From assembly GCA_937926105.1 (NCBI GenBank), contig CALANS010000212.1:1-64000 (forward strand): 64,000 bases of DNA, read 5' to 3'. Source of the stretch: an uncultured Actinomycetes bacterium. GTDB lineage: Bacteria; Actinomycetota; Actinomycetes; Mycobacteriales; Nakamurellaceae. The notes under the pieces are model-generated. The model made no database searches and was not told the origin of the DNA. It saw nothing but the letters and a program-made list of their open reading frames with translations. The position numbers were made by a program, and so were the translations under genes. Positions 49,450 through 57,175 of the stretch are shown piece by piece (within the stretch, counting starts at the first letter, position 1; each line of letters begins with the position of its first letter).

Positions 49450-51712
49450 GGCCATCGGCACAGACCCGGCGGTCCGCGATGCGGTACAGCGGGTCACCGG
49501 AACCCTGGAATTCGTGCTCGATCACCGGATCGACGGCATGGCGTTCGGCAAGGTCGTCAGGTCCACCGTGCCGCACGGTCGGCTGATCGGCGTTCAGACC
49601 GACGAAGCGCTGCGCGAGCCCGGCGTCATCACGGTGATCACCGGTGCGGACATTCAGCAGGACCCGGGTATCCACGAGTACTACGGCGCGCAGCGCGCGG
49701 ATCAGCCGGTGCTGGCGATCGGGAAGGTGCGATATGCAGGTGAGCCGATCGCGATCGTCATTGCGGAATCCCAGCATCAGGCGGAGCGGGCGGCGGAGCT
49801 GGTGTACGGCGAATATGAGGAACTCGCCTACGTGACCAGCGAGGTCCAGGCTCGCCAGCCGGGGGCACCCGTCATCCATGAAGAGTGGCCGGACAACGGC
49901 TGCGGGCAATGGCGGCTCGAGCACGGAGACATCGACTCCGGCATGCGACGGGCCGACCGCATCTACTCGGCCACCTACCACTCTCCGGCCGCCAGCCACG
50001 TGCCGATGGAACCGTTCGTGGGTGTCGCGCACTGGCAAGACGGGAAGTTGGAGATCTGGACCTCATCCCAATCGCCATACGCGGTGCACACCGGCATGCG
50101 GGCGATGTTCTCGTTGCCGGCGGACGCCGTGCGCGTTCGCACGCTGAATGTCGGTGGCGGATACGGCAGCAAGGGGCAGATGCGGATCGAGCCCATGGTC
50201 GCCTGCGCCGCTCGAATTGCCGGGTGCCCGGTGCGGATCGAGCTGGCCCGCGATGAGGTCTTCTACACGATCGGAAAGCACGCCGCCACGGTCGATATTT
50301 CTACCGGAGTGCTGCGCGATGGCACCATCATCGCCCGCCGAATCAGCATCAACTACAACGCCGGAGCCTATGCCGTCACCAGTCCTGGTGGGGCCGGTCA
50401 GGGATTGTCGAGGGCGCCGGGCCCCTATGTTGTGCCCAACGTTCGCGTCGACTCGGTAGCCACCTACACGAACACCGTGCCCACCGGCCCGTTTCGCGGA
50501 GCGATGACATCACAGATCGCCTTCGCGTACGAGTCGGAATCGGACCGAATTGCTCGCGATCTGGGCATCGATCCTCTGGAGTTTCGTCGGCGAAACCTCC
50601 TGCGTAAGGGGGATCTGTATCCGACCGGCGAGGCCCTGAAAGATTTGCACTACGACGACCTGCTGGACGACCTGGCAGACGCCATCGAGTGGCGCACCCC
50701 GCCAGGGTCGTCCGGGCCGGACATCAAACGGGGCAAGGGCCTGGCCGTTATCATCAAGAACACCCTGACGCCATCGCGGTCGGAGGCCTATCTGGCGCTT
50801 CGCCGCGATGGCCAGATAGAGATTCGCTGCAGCAGTGTGGAAATGGGTCAGGGGGCAGCGATCACGCTGGTGCAGATTGCGGCCGACGCGCTCGGAGTCA
50901 GTCCCGATCGGCTCGTGATCGGCTTCCCCGACACCGACGTGACGCCCTTCGACACGACGACCAGCTCCAGCCGCACCACGTCATCGATGTCCGCAGCCCT
51001 GCAGTCCGCCGCGATCGACCTGCTGGATCAGCTGGCGAGGCGTGCGGCTGCTCGCTGGGGGGTGGACCCACAGGGGATCGATCACCGCGATGGTGTGGTC
51101 GTGGAGGGTGCGAAGCCAGGTCGACGGGCTCCGTGGGCGTCCCTGCTGGTGCCCGATGAGGCAGAGCTCGTCGGCCACGGTGTCTTTCACAGCACCTTCG
51201 GGTTGTCCCAGATGGATCCGATGAAGGTGCACGGGCCGGTCAGCGTGCATTGGCACCAGGGTGGAGCCGCCGCGGAGGTCGAGGTGGACACCGAGACCGG
51301 CGTTGTGCGGGTGCTCCGCCTGCATGCCAACTGCTACGCCGGCCATGCGGTCAGCCCGCTCCGCGTGCTCAAACAGAACCAGGGTTGCGCCGTATGGGGT
51401 CTCGGGCCGGCGATGTTCGAGGAGCTGCAATATCACGACGGTGCAGTGAGCAATCCGAACCTGTCCGGGTACCTGATTCCTTCCATCATGGATGTCCCGG
51501 AGGACCTCACCGGAACCGCCATCGAGTCGTCGGACGCATTCGCGGAACTACACGGTGTCGGGGAGATGGCGGCGCCCGCCATTGCACCGGCCATCGCGAA
51601 CGCGATCTTCGCTGCGACTGGGGCGCGCGTCACCGATCTGCCGCTCTCACCGGAACGAGTTCTCGCGGCGCTTGACGCGGCCCGCGAGTCAGAGCAGCGG
51701 GGAAGCGCATGA
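49442..51712 (+). CDS. Molybdenum hydroxylase, molybdopterin-binding large subunit (XdhA/CoxL-like)
   Basis: The product has 756 residues. Diagnostic segments are VVRSTVPHGRLIGVQTDEAL, VRYAGEPIAIVIAESQHQAERAAEL, VPMEPFVGVAHW, LNVGGGYGSKGQMRIEPMVACAAR, VPTGPFRGAMTSQIAFAYES and SVEMGQGAAITLVQIAADALG. The catalytic Glu is conserved in ELHGVGEMAAPAIAPAI near the end. There is no VAYRCSFR-type CO-dehydrogenase loop, so it is a hydroxylase of an organic substrate (N-heterocycle or aldehyde), not a CO dehydrogenase. GTG 49442 follows AGGAGG. Confidence 0.93.
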   Translation: MAEAIGTDPAVRDAVQRVTGTLEFVLDHRIDGMAFGKVVRSTVPHGRLIGVQTDEALREPGVITVITGADIQQDPGIHEYYGAQRADQPVLAIGKVRYAGEPIAIVIAESQHQAERAAELVYGEYEELAYVTSEVQARQPGAPVIHEEWPDNGCGQWRLEHGDIDSGMRRADRIYSATYHSPAASHVPMEPFVGVAHWQDGKLEIWTSSQSPYAVHTGMRAMFSLPADAVRVRTLNVGGGYGSKGQMRIEPMVACAARIAGCPVRIELARDEVFYTIGKHAATVDISTGVLRDGTIIARRISINYNAGAYAVTSPGGAGQGLSRAPGPYVVPNVRVDSVATYTNTVPTGPFRGAMTSQIAFAYESESDRIARDLGIDPLEFRRRNLLRKGDLYPTGEALKDLHYDDLLDDLADAIEWRTPPGSSGPDIKRGKGLAVIIKNTLTPSRSEAYLALRRDGQIEIRCSSVEMGQGAAITLVQIAADALGVSPDRLVIGFPDTDVTPFDTTTSSSRTTSSMSAALQSAAIDLLDQLARRAAARWGVDPQGIDHRDGVVVEGAKPGRRAPWASLLVPDEAELVGHGVFHSTFGLSQMDPMKVHGPVSVHWHQGGAAAEVEVDTETGVVRVLRLHANCYAGHAVSPLRVLKQNQGCAVWGLGPAMFEELQYHDGAVSNPNLSGYLIPSIMDVPEDLTGTAIESSDAFAELHGVGEMAAPAIAPAIANAIFAATGARVTDLPLSPERVLAALDAARESEQRGSA

Positions 51713-52227
51713 ACGGCTCCGAGGAACTCCGCACCGTCCAGCTGACCGTGGACGGGACCGAGCGCACGGTCGCCGTGCGTCCCGGCGAGACACTTCTGGA
51801 AACGCTACGGGAGCGATTTCGGCGTACCAGTGTCCGTCAGACCTGTGGCATCGGAGTGTGCGGCAGCTGCACCGTCCTGCTGGACGGAAAGGTGATCAGT
51901 TCGTGCATCAAGCTGACCGAGTTGGCCAATGGGCACACGATTACCACCGCCGAGGGGCTCGGCGGACCGGACGGCCAGCTGTCGCCGGTCCAGGAGGCGT
52001 TCGTGTCGCGGGCGGCCTACCAGTGCTCGTTTTGCATCCCCGCGATGACGGTCGCCGTGCATGCCGCCATGGCCGACCCCGAAGTGCGGACCAGTACGGA
52101 GCGGGTCCGGGAGTACCTCGCCGGCAACCTGTGCCGGTGCGGGTCTTATCCGCAGATTCTGCAAGCGGTCGATGATCTCGTGAAATCACAAGCGAGCCAG
52201 GGGCTGGAGGCTGACGGTGATCGATAG
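51709..52227 (+). CDS. Molybdenum hydroxylase, 2Fe-2S subunit (XdhC/CoxS-like)
   Basis: The product has 172 residues. The N-terminal plant-type ferredoxin cluster has Cys in RQTCGIGVCGSCTVLLDGK and ISSCIKL; the C-terminal four-helix domain carries the second cluster in YQCSFCIPAM and AGNLCRCGSYPQIL. Electrons run from the Mo site through both clusters to the FAD subunit. The start overlaps the large-subunit stop (ATGA). Confidence 0.95.
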   Translation: MNGSEELRTVQLTVDGTERTVAVRPGETLLETLRERFRRTSVRQTCGIGVCGSCTVLLDGKVISSCIKLTELANGHTITTAEGLGGPDGQLSPVQEAFVSRAAYQCSFCIPAMTVAVHAAMADPEVRTSTERVREYLAGNLCRCGSYPQILQAVDDLVKSQASQGLEADGDR

Positions 52228-53083
52228 CTCGCTCGATGTCGCCAAGATTCAGTTGCGCGATATCCACAAGGACTTCACCTGGAAGTCGAAAGGGCGCCAA
52301 CAGTCGACACGGGCGCTTGGCGGTGTCAGTTTCGATATCCAGGCCAATGAGTTCTGCTCGGTCATCGGTCCTAGTGGATGCGGCAAGACCACGCTGCTGA
52401 GGGTGGTCGCCGGATTGACGCCCGCCGACAGCGGACAGGTGTTGATCGGCGGCCGCGAGATCCGCGAACCCGGTGACGACCGAGCCGTGGTATTCCAACA
52501 GTTCGGCCTCTTTCCCTGGAAAACCGTGCTGGATAACGTCAAGTTTCCGCTGACGATCCAGCACATTCCGGATCACGAGGCAACCGCTCGAGCGATGGAG
52601 CAATTGGAGACAGTCGGGCTAGCGGATTTTGCGGGCCGCCATCCGCAACAGCTCTCTGGTGGGATGCAGCAGCGAGTCGGGCTGGCGCGCGCACTGGCCG
52701 TCAATCCCGAAATCCTTCTGATGGACGAACCGTTCGGTGCCATTGATGCGCAGACCAGAACCGTGATGCAAGAGGAACTGATGCGGATCTGGGCACAGAG
52801 CAAGAAGACCGTGCTCTTCATTACGCATGACTTGGACGAGGCGGTCCTCGTGTCCGACCGCATCGTTGTGCTGTCGGCCGGTCCGGGCAGCGTCGTGCAA
52901 GAGATCGTGCCGGTAGATCTGCCTCGCCCGCGGTGGGAGTACGATGTGCGGGCCCATCCCGCCTATATTGAAGCGCGCGCTCGGATCTGGAGCCTGCTCA
53001 AGCAAAATCTCACGGTACGGGTGTCCGGGGCGGGATCGGTGCCGGGCCGGAGCACCGAGCCGAGCGGGTCGTCCGCCCCATGA
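52217..53083 (+). CDS. ABC transporter ATPase, nitrate/taurine (NitT/TauT) type
   Basis: The product has 288 residues. Walker A is VIGPSGCGKTTLLRVVAG, Q-loop VFQQFGLFPWKTV, signature QLSGGMQQRVGLARALAVNPEILLMDEPFGAID with Walker B, and switch His in FITHDLDEAVL. This is the SsuB/TauB type that drives import of small organic acids, sulfonates or pyrimidine precursors. The GTG start overlaps the end of the iron-sulfur gene and GGAGG precedes it, so transporter and Mo enzyme are made together. Confidence 0.93.
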   Translation: MIDSSLDVAKIQLRDIHKDFTWKSKGRQQSTRALGGVSFDIQANEFCSVIGPSGCGKTTLLRVVAGLTPADSGQVLIGGREIREPGDDRAVVFQQFGLFPWKTVLDNVKFPLTIQHIPDHEATARAMEQLETVGLADFAGRHPQQLSGGMQQRVGLARALAVNPEILLMDEPFGAIDAQTRTVMQEELMRIWAQSKKTVLFITHDLDEAVLVSDRIVVLSAGPGSVVQEIVPVDLPRPRWEYDVRAHPAYIEARARIWSLLKQNLTVRVSGAGSVPGRSTEPSGSSAP

Positions 53084-53910
53084 CGGCCGATAGCACCACT
53101 ACCGCACGCCTGGGACGCCCCGCCGCCCGCCGTACACCCAACGGGTCGATGGGGCACAGCGCCCGACTGAGTCTTCGAGTCAAGAGGCTGCTGGTACTGG
53201 TCGGGGTGTTAGCCGTATGGCAGATCGCGGGCATGTTCTCGCTGCCCCTGCTGTTGCCGACGCCGTGGGCGGTGGCAACCGCGTTATACGACATCACCTT
53301 TCACGGGGACCTGGTCCCTGCCCTGACCTCCAGTATGAAACTGCTGGCGATCGGGTTCGGCATTGCAATCGTGCTGGGCTGCACCCTTGGGATCGTACTC
53401 GGCCGATATCGGCTGTTCGATGTCACTTTTGGGCCGTATCTGAATGCGTTATACGCGACACCGGAGATCGCGCTGGTCCCATTGATCCTGGTCTGGTTCG
53501 GGTTCGGCCTCGGCGGCCGTGTGGTCGTGGTGGTCATCGCGTCCTTCTTCCCGATCTTCATCAACACCTACGCGGGTGTTCGCGATGCGCCCGGAAACTT
53601 GGTGGAGGTGGCGCGAAGCTTTGGAGTCGCCACCGAGCGTGGCCTACTGCGCCGCGTCGTGGTGCCCGCCGCGCTGCCCTTCATCCTCGCTGGCCTGCGG
53701 CTGAGCATCGGGCGTGGTGTGGTGGGAATGGCGGTCGCCGAGGTGTACCTGCGCCTTGGCGGAATCGGATCACTGATCGTTCAGTACGGATCTGCATTCA
53801 AGACGAATTACGTCCTAGCCGCCATCCTGCCGTTGCCCGTTCTGAGCATCGTGCTGACCAAGATTCTTGGCATGGTTGAGCGGCGGCTCGATGGATGGCG
53901 AACCACGTGA
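53080..53910 (+). CDS. ABC transporter permease 1, SsuC/TauC type
   Basis: The product has 276 residues with six membrane spans after a ~40-residue hydrophilic head. LLVLVGVLAVWQIAGMF, TLGIVLGRYRLFDVTFGPYLNALYATPEIALVPLILVWFG and the coupling-helix (EAA-type) motif LVEVARSFGVATERGLLRRVVVPAALP are clear. The start overlaps the ATPase stop (ATGA). A second, different permease follows the binding-protein gene (55140-55961). Confidence 0.9.
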   Translation: MTADSTTTARLGRPAARRTPNGSMGHSARLSLRVKRLLVLVGVLAVWQIAGMFSLPLLLPTPWAVATALYDITFHGDLVPALTSSMKLLAIGFGIAIVLGCTLGIVLGRYRLFDVTFGPYLNALYATPEIALVPLILVWFGFGLGGRVVVVVIASFFPIFINTYAGVRDAPGNLVEVARSFGVATERGLLRRVVVPAALPFILAGLRLSIGRGVVGMAVAEVYLRLGGIGSLIVQYGSAFKTNYVLAAILPLPVLSIVLTKILGMVERRLDGWRTT

Positions 53911-53973
53911 TGAGCACCGCGCCGGCGTCCTCGTGGGCGCAGGTTTCACTGCAACTGGGATGGGAGTCTGATC

Positions 53974-55104
53974 GTGAAGGCATGGCATGCAGTCGCACTG
54001 GCCACACCACTGCTGATGGTGGCGGTGGCGTGTAGTAGTGGCGGGTCGGCCAGTGAAGGTTCCGCCACGGATCCCGGTGGCTCAGTGGCGGCTTCGGCCG
54101 GCGGCAGCCAGCAGGGATCAGCGGCTCCTGGTGCCGCCGATGTGGATCCGCTGGTCGCGGCATTCGAGGGCCCGAAGGTGGACCTCTCCGGGGTGAAACT
54201 GGTCGCGACGACCTCGGAACCCGACACGCTGAACATGGGCGCATTCTTCATGATGGACAAGTTGCGACAGTGGGGCGCAGACGTGGATTTGGTCATCATC
54301 ACGACCACGTCGGGCATTCAGACGATGATGGCCGGGCGCAGTGACCTCGCCTCACAGGGCGCCGACGAGGTCGTGCTCGGTAAGTCTCAGGGCGCGGATA
54401 TCAAGGCAGTGGGCTCGGCGCGGACCAAGCAGAACTATGTCCTGGTTGGCAAGGACGATATTAAGAAGGTCAGCGACCTTAAGGGTCGCACCATTGCCAT
54501 GTCCGGACCATCGGGGTTCGACACGCTGCTGGCGAAGCACGCCCTCCGGGAAGCTGGGTTGAACGTGACCGACGGAAAGTTCGTGCAGATCGGGGGCAGC
54601 CCCGACCGTGGGACAGCCTTGCTGGCAGGCAGTGTCGATGCTGCGACGATCTTTACTTCGACGTGGGAGCAGATCAAGCCGCAGGCCAAGAACCTTCACC
54701 TTCTGGAGGATTTCGCGGAGACCACCGATTTCCCCAGTGACGCCTACTACGCCAAGACGGATTTCATCAACAAGAACCCTGACCTGTTCCTGGGTATTGC
54801 GTGTGCGAATTTGGAAGCCAACAGGTGGATCGCGTCCAGTGAGGGCCAATTCGTCGAGTTCACCGAGCGCCACGTCAAGGGAGTGGACCCGGCCGGGGTG
54901 AAGTTCCTATGGGAGACCGCGACGAAGAACGGCATGTACCCCACGGAGCCCGATGAGGTGATCACGCAGGAGGGCCTGAAGAATCTGCAAACAGCCATGC
55001 TGGATGCCGGCGAGATCCAGCAGGAGGTCTCACTAGACGGCGTGGTGGATCTGAGCTTCCTGGAGAAGGCCAAGGCCATGGGCTGCGGTCAGTCAAGCAA
55101 GTAA
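53974..55104 (+). CDS. ABC transporter substrate-binding lipoprotein, NMT1/SsuA-like
   Basis: The product has 376 residues. The signal peptide ends in a lipobox (MVAVAC, Cys at residue 20), followed by a Ser/Gly linker of ~40 residues. The binding domain includes VKLVATTSEPDTLNMGAFF, TTTSGIQTMMAGRSDLASQGADE, KDDIKKVSDLKGRTIAMSGPSGFDTLL and LLAGSVDAATIFTSTWEQ, as in NitT/TauT-type binding proteins. It captures the substrate of the importer encoded on both sides. The GTG start follows GGGAG. Confidence 0.9.
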   Translation: MKAWHAVALATPLLMVAVACSSGGSASEGSATDPGGSVAASAGGSQQGSAAPGAADVDPLVAAFEGPKVDLSGVKLVATTSEPDTLNMGAFFMMDKLRQWGADVDLVIITTTSGIQTMMAGRSDLASQGADEVVLGKSQGADIKAVGSARTKQNYVLVGKDDIKKVSDLKGRTIAMSGPSGFDTLLAKHALREAGLNVTDGKFVQIGGSPDRGTALLAGSVDAATIFTSTWEQIKPQAKNLHLLEDFAETTDFPSDAYYAKTDFINKNPDLFLGIACANLEANRWIASSEGQFVEFTERHVKGVDPAGVKFLWETATKNGMYPTEPDEVITQEGLKNLQTAMLDAGEIQQEVSLDGVVDLSFLEKAKAMGCGQSSK

Positions 55105-55139
55105 GTGCCACGGCACCATCGGGCAGGAGGACGCCTCGG

Positions 55140-55961
55140 ATGAGCGAACACGCCGCTTCCAATGCCGTCGTATCATCGCGGCACACTGGCGGCTATGTCA
55201 AGCGTCTTGCGTCGCCGACGTTCCTCCTGCCCGTCGGGCTCGGTGTGGCTGTTCTGGTTGCCTGGGAGATTGCAGGCCGTGCTTCGAATCCAATCTTGTT
55301 CGCGCCACCAACCGCAGTGGTCGACGCCTTCATCAGCATGGTGGGGTCCGGTGAGTTGCCAAGGGCGCTGCTGATCACCCTGGGGACACTGGTCGTCGGC
55401 TACCTGGCGTCGGTTTTGATCGGCGTTCCACTCGGAGTGCTCGCGGGCCGAAAGATCGGTTTCGGAAGCATCCTGGAACCCTACTTGGAGACGATCTACG
55501 CAACTCCGAGAGTCGTGATCATCCCCCTGGTCATTGTGTGGTTTGGGGTCGGCTACAGCGGTCGGCTGTTTATAGTCTTTATCGGGACGGTCATCCCTAT
55601 CATTCTGAATACGGCCATCGGCGTGCGGAACGCGCGGCGTGACCTGGTCGAGGTAGCTCGATCATTCAGCGCGACCGAGCAGCAGATGGTGCGCCATGTG
55701 ATCATTCCTGCTGCGATGCCCTACGTCATCGCGGGCCTGCGTATTGCCGCTGGTCGTGCCCTGCTCGGTGTCGTGATCGCGGAGATGTTTCTCGATCTCA
55801 CGGGTGTCGGTGGACTGATTGCGACGGCCGCGAGTTACTTCCATACCGCTGAAATGCTGGCCGGTGTGATCGTCTTCGGCGTGATGGGGATCCTGATGAT
55901 GAGCGGTCTATCACGAATCGAAGCCAGACTGTCCAGCTGGAAGGGCCTGCGAGACGGCTGA
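55140..55961 (+). CDS. ABC transporter permease 2, SsuC/TauC type
   Basis: The product has 273 residues with six membrane spans. LPVGLGVAVLVAWEIAGRA, GVPLGVLAGRKIGFGSILEPYLETIYATPRVVIIPLVIVWFGVGYS and the coupling motif LVEVARSFSATEQQMVRHVIIPAAMP show the same family as permease 1 but clearly different sequence. GGAGGA lies upstream of ATG 55140. With one ATPase and two permeases, the importer may be a heterodimer in the membrane, or two alternative channels may share the ATPase. Confidence 0.9.
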   Translation: MSEHAASNAVVSSRHTGGYVKRLASPTFLLPVGLGVAVLVAWEIAGRASNPILFAPPTAVVDAFISMVGSGELPRALLITLGTLVVGYLASVLIGVPLGVLAGRKIGFGSILEPYLETIYATPRVVIIPLVIVWFGVGYSGRLFIVFIGTVIPIILNTAIGVRNARRDLVEVARSFSATEQQMVRHVIIPAAMPYVIAGLRIAAGRALLGVVIAEMFLDLTGVGGLIATAASYFHTAEMLAGVIVFGVMGILMMSGLSRIEARLSSWKGLRDG

Positions 55962-56012
55962 CGCGGGGACGGCAGGCTATGGCTCGAGCAAGATAGTGAG
56001 AGGGATGGACGC

Positions 56013-56705
56013 GTGACCGAATGTCACTTGCTAAGTGCCGGAGCGGCGCAAGACGTCGTGAAGTCGATTCAGCGGCAATTTGAGGAGTCTACAGGGGTGG
56101 TGCTGCGCGCGGTCTTCGCCCCGGTTGGCGCTCTGCGAGAGCGCATCGTTGCGGGTGAACCGTGCGACGTGATGATCACCAGCGAGGTGCACTTTCACCC
56201 GCTGGTCGATCAGGGCTACCTGAATCCGGACACCCGCAGCGACCTCGGTCGGGTCGCTACGAGCGTCGCCGTGCGTAGTGGGAATCCGATCCCGGGCATC
56301 AAGGATTGCGATGCCGTGCGTGCTGCGATCCTGGCGGCATCGGTGATCTACTGCAGCGATCCCGAACGGTCCACCGGAGGCTCCCACGCCTTTGCCGTGC
56401 TGGATCGGTTGGGCGTGGCGGACTCGGTCTCCGACCGGATCAGCGTGCACCCCAACGGTGCGATGGCTATGCGGGCGCTTGGGGCCGACACCCGCGATGA
56501 CACCATCGGGTTCGCCCAGGCCACCGAAGTGCTCTACACCAGCGGCGTTCAACTGGTTGGGCCGCTGCCGAGCCCGATCGACCGGGTCACGACGTACCTG
56601 GCGTGCGCCGCGTCGGGCGCCCGGGGGTCGGCGACTGCCGCATTGATCGACCTGGTGGCCGGGCAGCGCACCAGCTCGATGCGGGCCGACGCTGGCTTCC
56701 GGTAA
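56013..56705 (+). CDS. ModA-like substrate-binding-fold protein without signal peptide
   Basis: The product has 230 residues, beginning TECHLLSAGAAQDVVKSIQRQFEESTG, the usual start of a mature molybdate-binding ModA domain, then PVGALRERIVAGEPCDVMITSEV, GRVATSVAVRSGN, CSDPERSTGGSHAF and DTIGFAQATEV. There is no hydrophobic signal sequence or lipobox, so it should stay in the cytoplasm. It is last in the Mo-hydroxylase/importer operon, which hints at handling molybdate, cofactor or substrate for the enzyme; these are inferences. GTG 56013 is the start. Confidence 0.8.
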   Translation: MTECHLLSAGAAQDVVKSIQRQFEESTGVVLRAVFAPVGALRERIVAGEPCDVMITSEVHFHPLVDQGYLNPDTRSDLGRVATSVAVRSGNPIPGIKDCDAVRAAILAASVIYCSDPERSTGGSHAFAVLDRLGVADSVSDRISVHPNGAMAMRALGADTRDDTIGFAQATEVLYTSGVQLVGPLPSPIDRVTTYLACAASGARGSATAALIDLVAGQRTSSMRADAGFR

Positions 56706-57058
56706 GGCGAAGCCCTGGCCGGCTCCACCCCGCCGGCTGCGATCAGCGCCAGCAGGCTGAGCGTACCGGACGCCGTCTGAGTGCGTCCGAGCAGCGGCGA
56801 GGTCGCCACGCCATCTCCCAGGTATTTTGGGCCCTGAAATTGGATTTCCACGGAGCGGAGTTGACGCTATCGGCCAGTGGACGGCCTGTCAATGCCCGCG
56901 GCTTCCGGGTTCCGGTGCACGGCAACGGGTGGCGCGACCCAAGTCGGCGCGGCCCTGCAGCTGGCAACGGTACTCTCGGCATGACCGAGTGGTGTGGCAC
57001 GGCTCGGCCCCGCTACGGGAGGTCCGCTCGCGACCGCCCGCCGATGCCGAGGAGAACG
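56706..57058. other. Spacer between the Mo-hydroxylase operon and the esterase unit
   Basis: About 350 bases with no supported gene. A TTGACG at about 56862 could be a -35 box for the downstream small ORF and esterase, but no matching -10 stands out. Confidence 0.4.
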
Positions 57059-57175
57059 ATGTCCGGAGCGGTGATCAACCTGGTCGCCGAAGCGCGGGAT
57101 GCAGAGCCAGCGACCCGCATGCCGTCGCCGGCCGCCGCCCTGCCCGGGTGGGTCCGGCGAGGGCCGGCGCGATGA
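57059..57175 (+). CDS. Small ORF (38 residues) coupled to the esterase gene
   Basis: MSGAVINLVAEARDAEPATR then MPSPAAALPGWVRRGPAR. GAGGAGA lies just upstream of ATG 57059, a strong ribosome site, and its stop overlaps the esterase start as ATGA (57172-57175), whereas the esterase itself has no good site of its own. It therefore looks like a real translated upstream cistron that couples esterase translation. No family was recognised. Confidence 0.5.
   Translation: MSGAVINLVAEARDAEPATRMPSPAAALPGWVRRGPAR

Noticed and set aside
49442..51712. Carbon monoxide dehydrogenase large subunit (CoxL)
   Set aside because: The subunit layout is shared, but the CO-dehydrogenase active-site loop with its Cys is not seen. 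It was called a general Mo hydroxylase.
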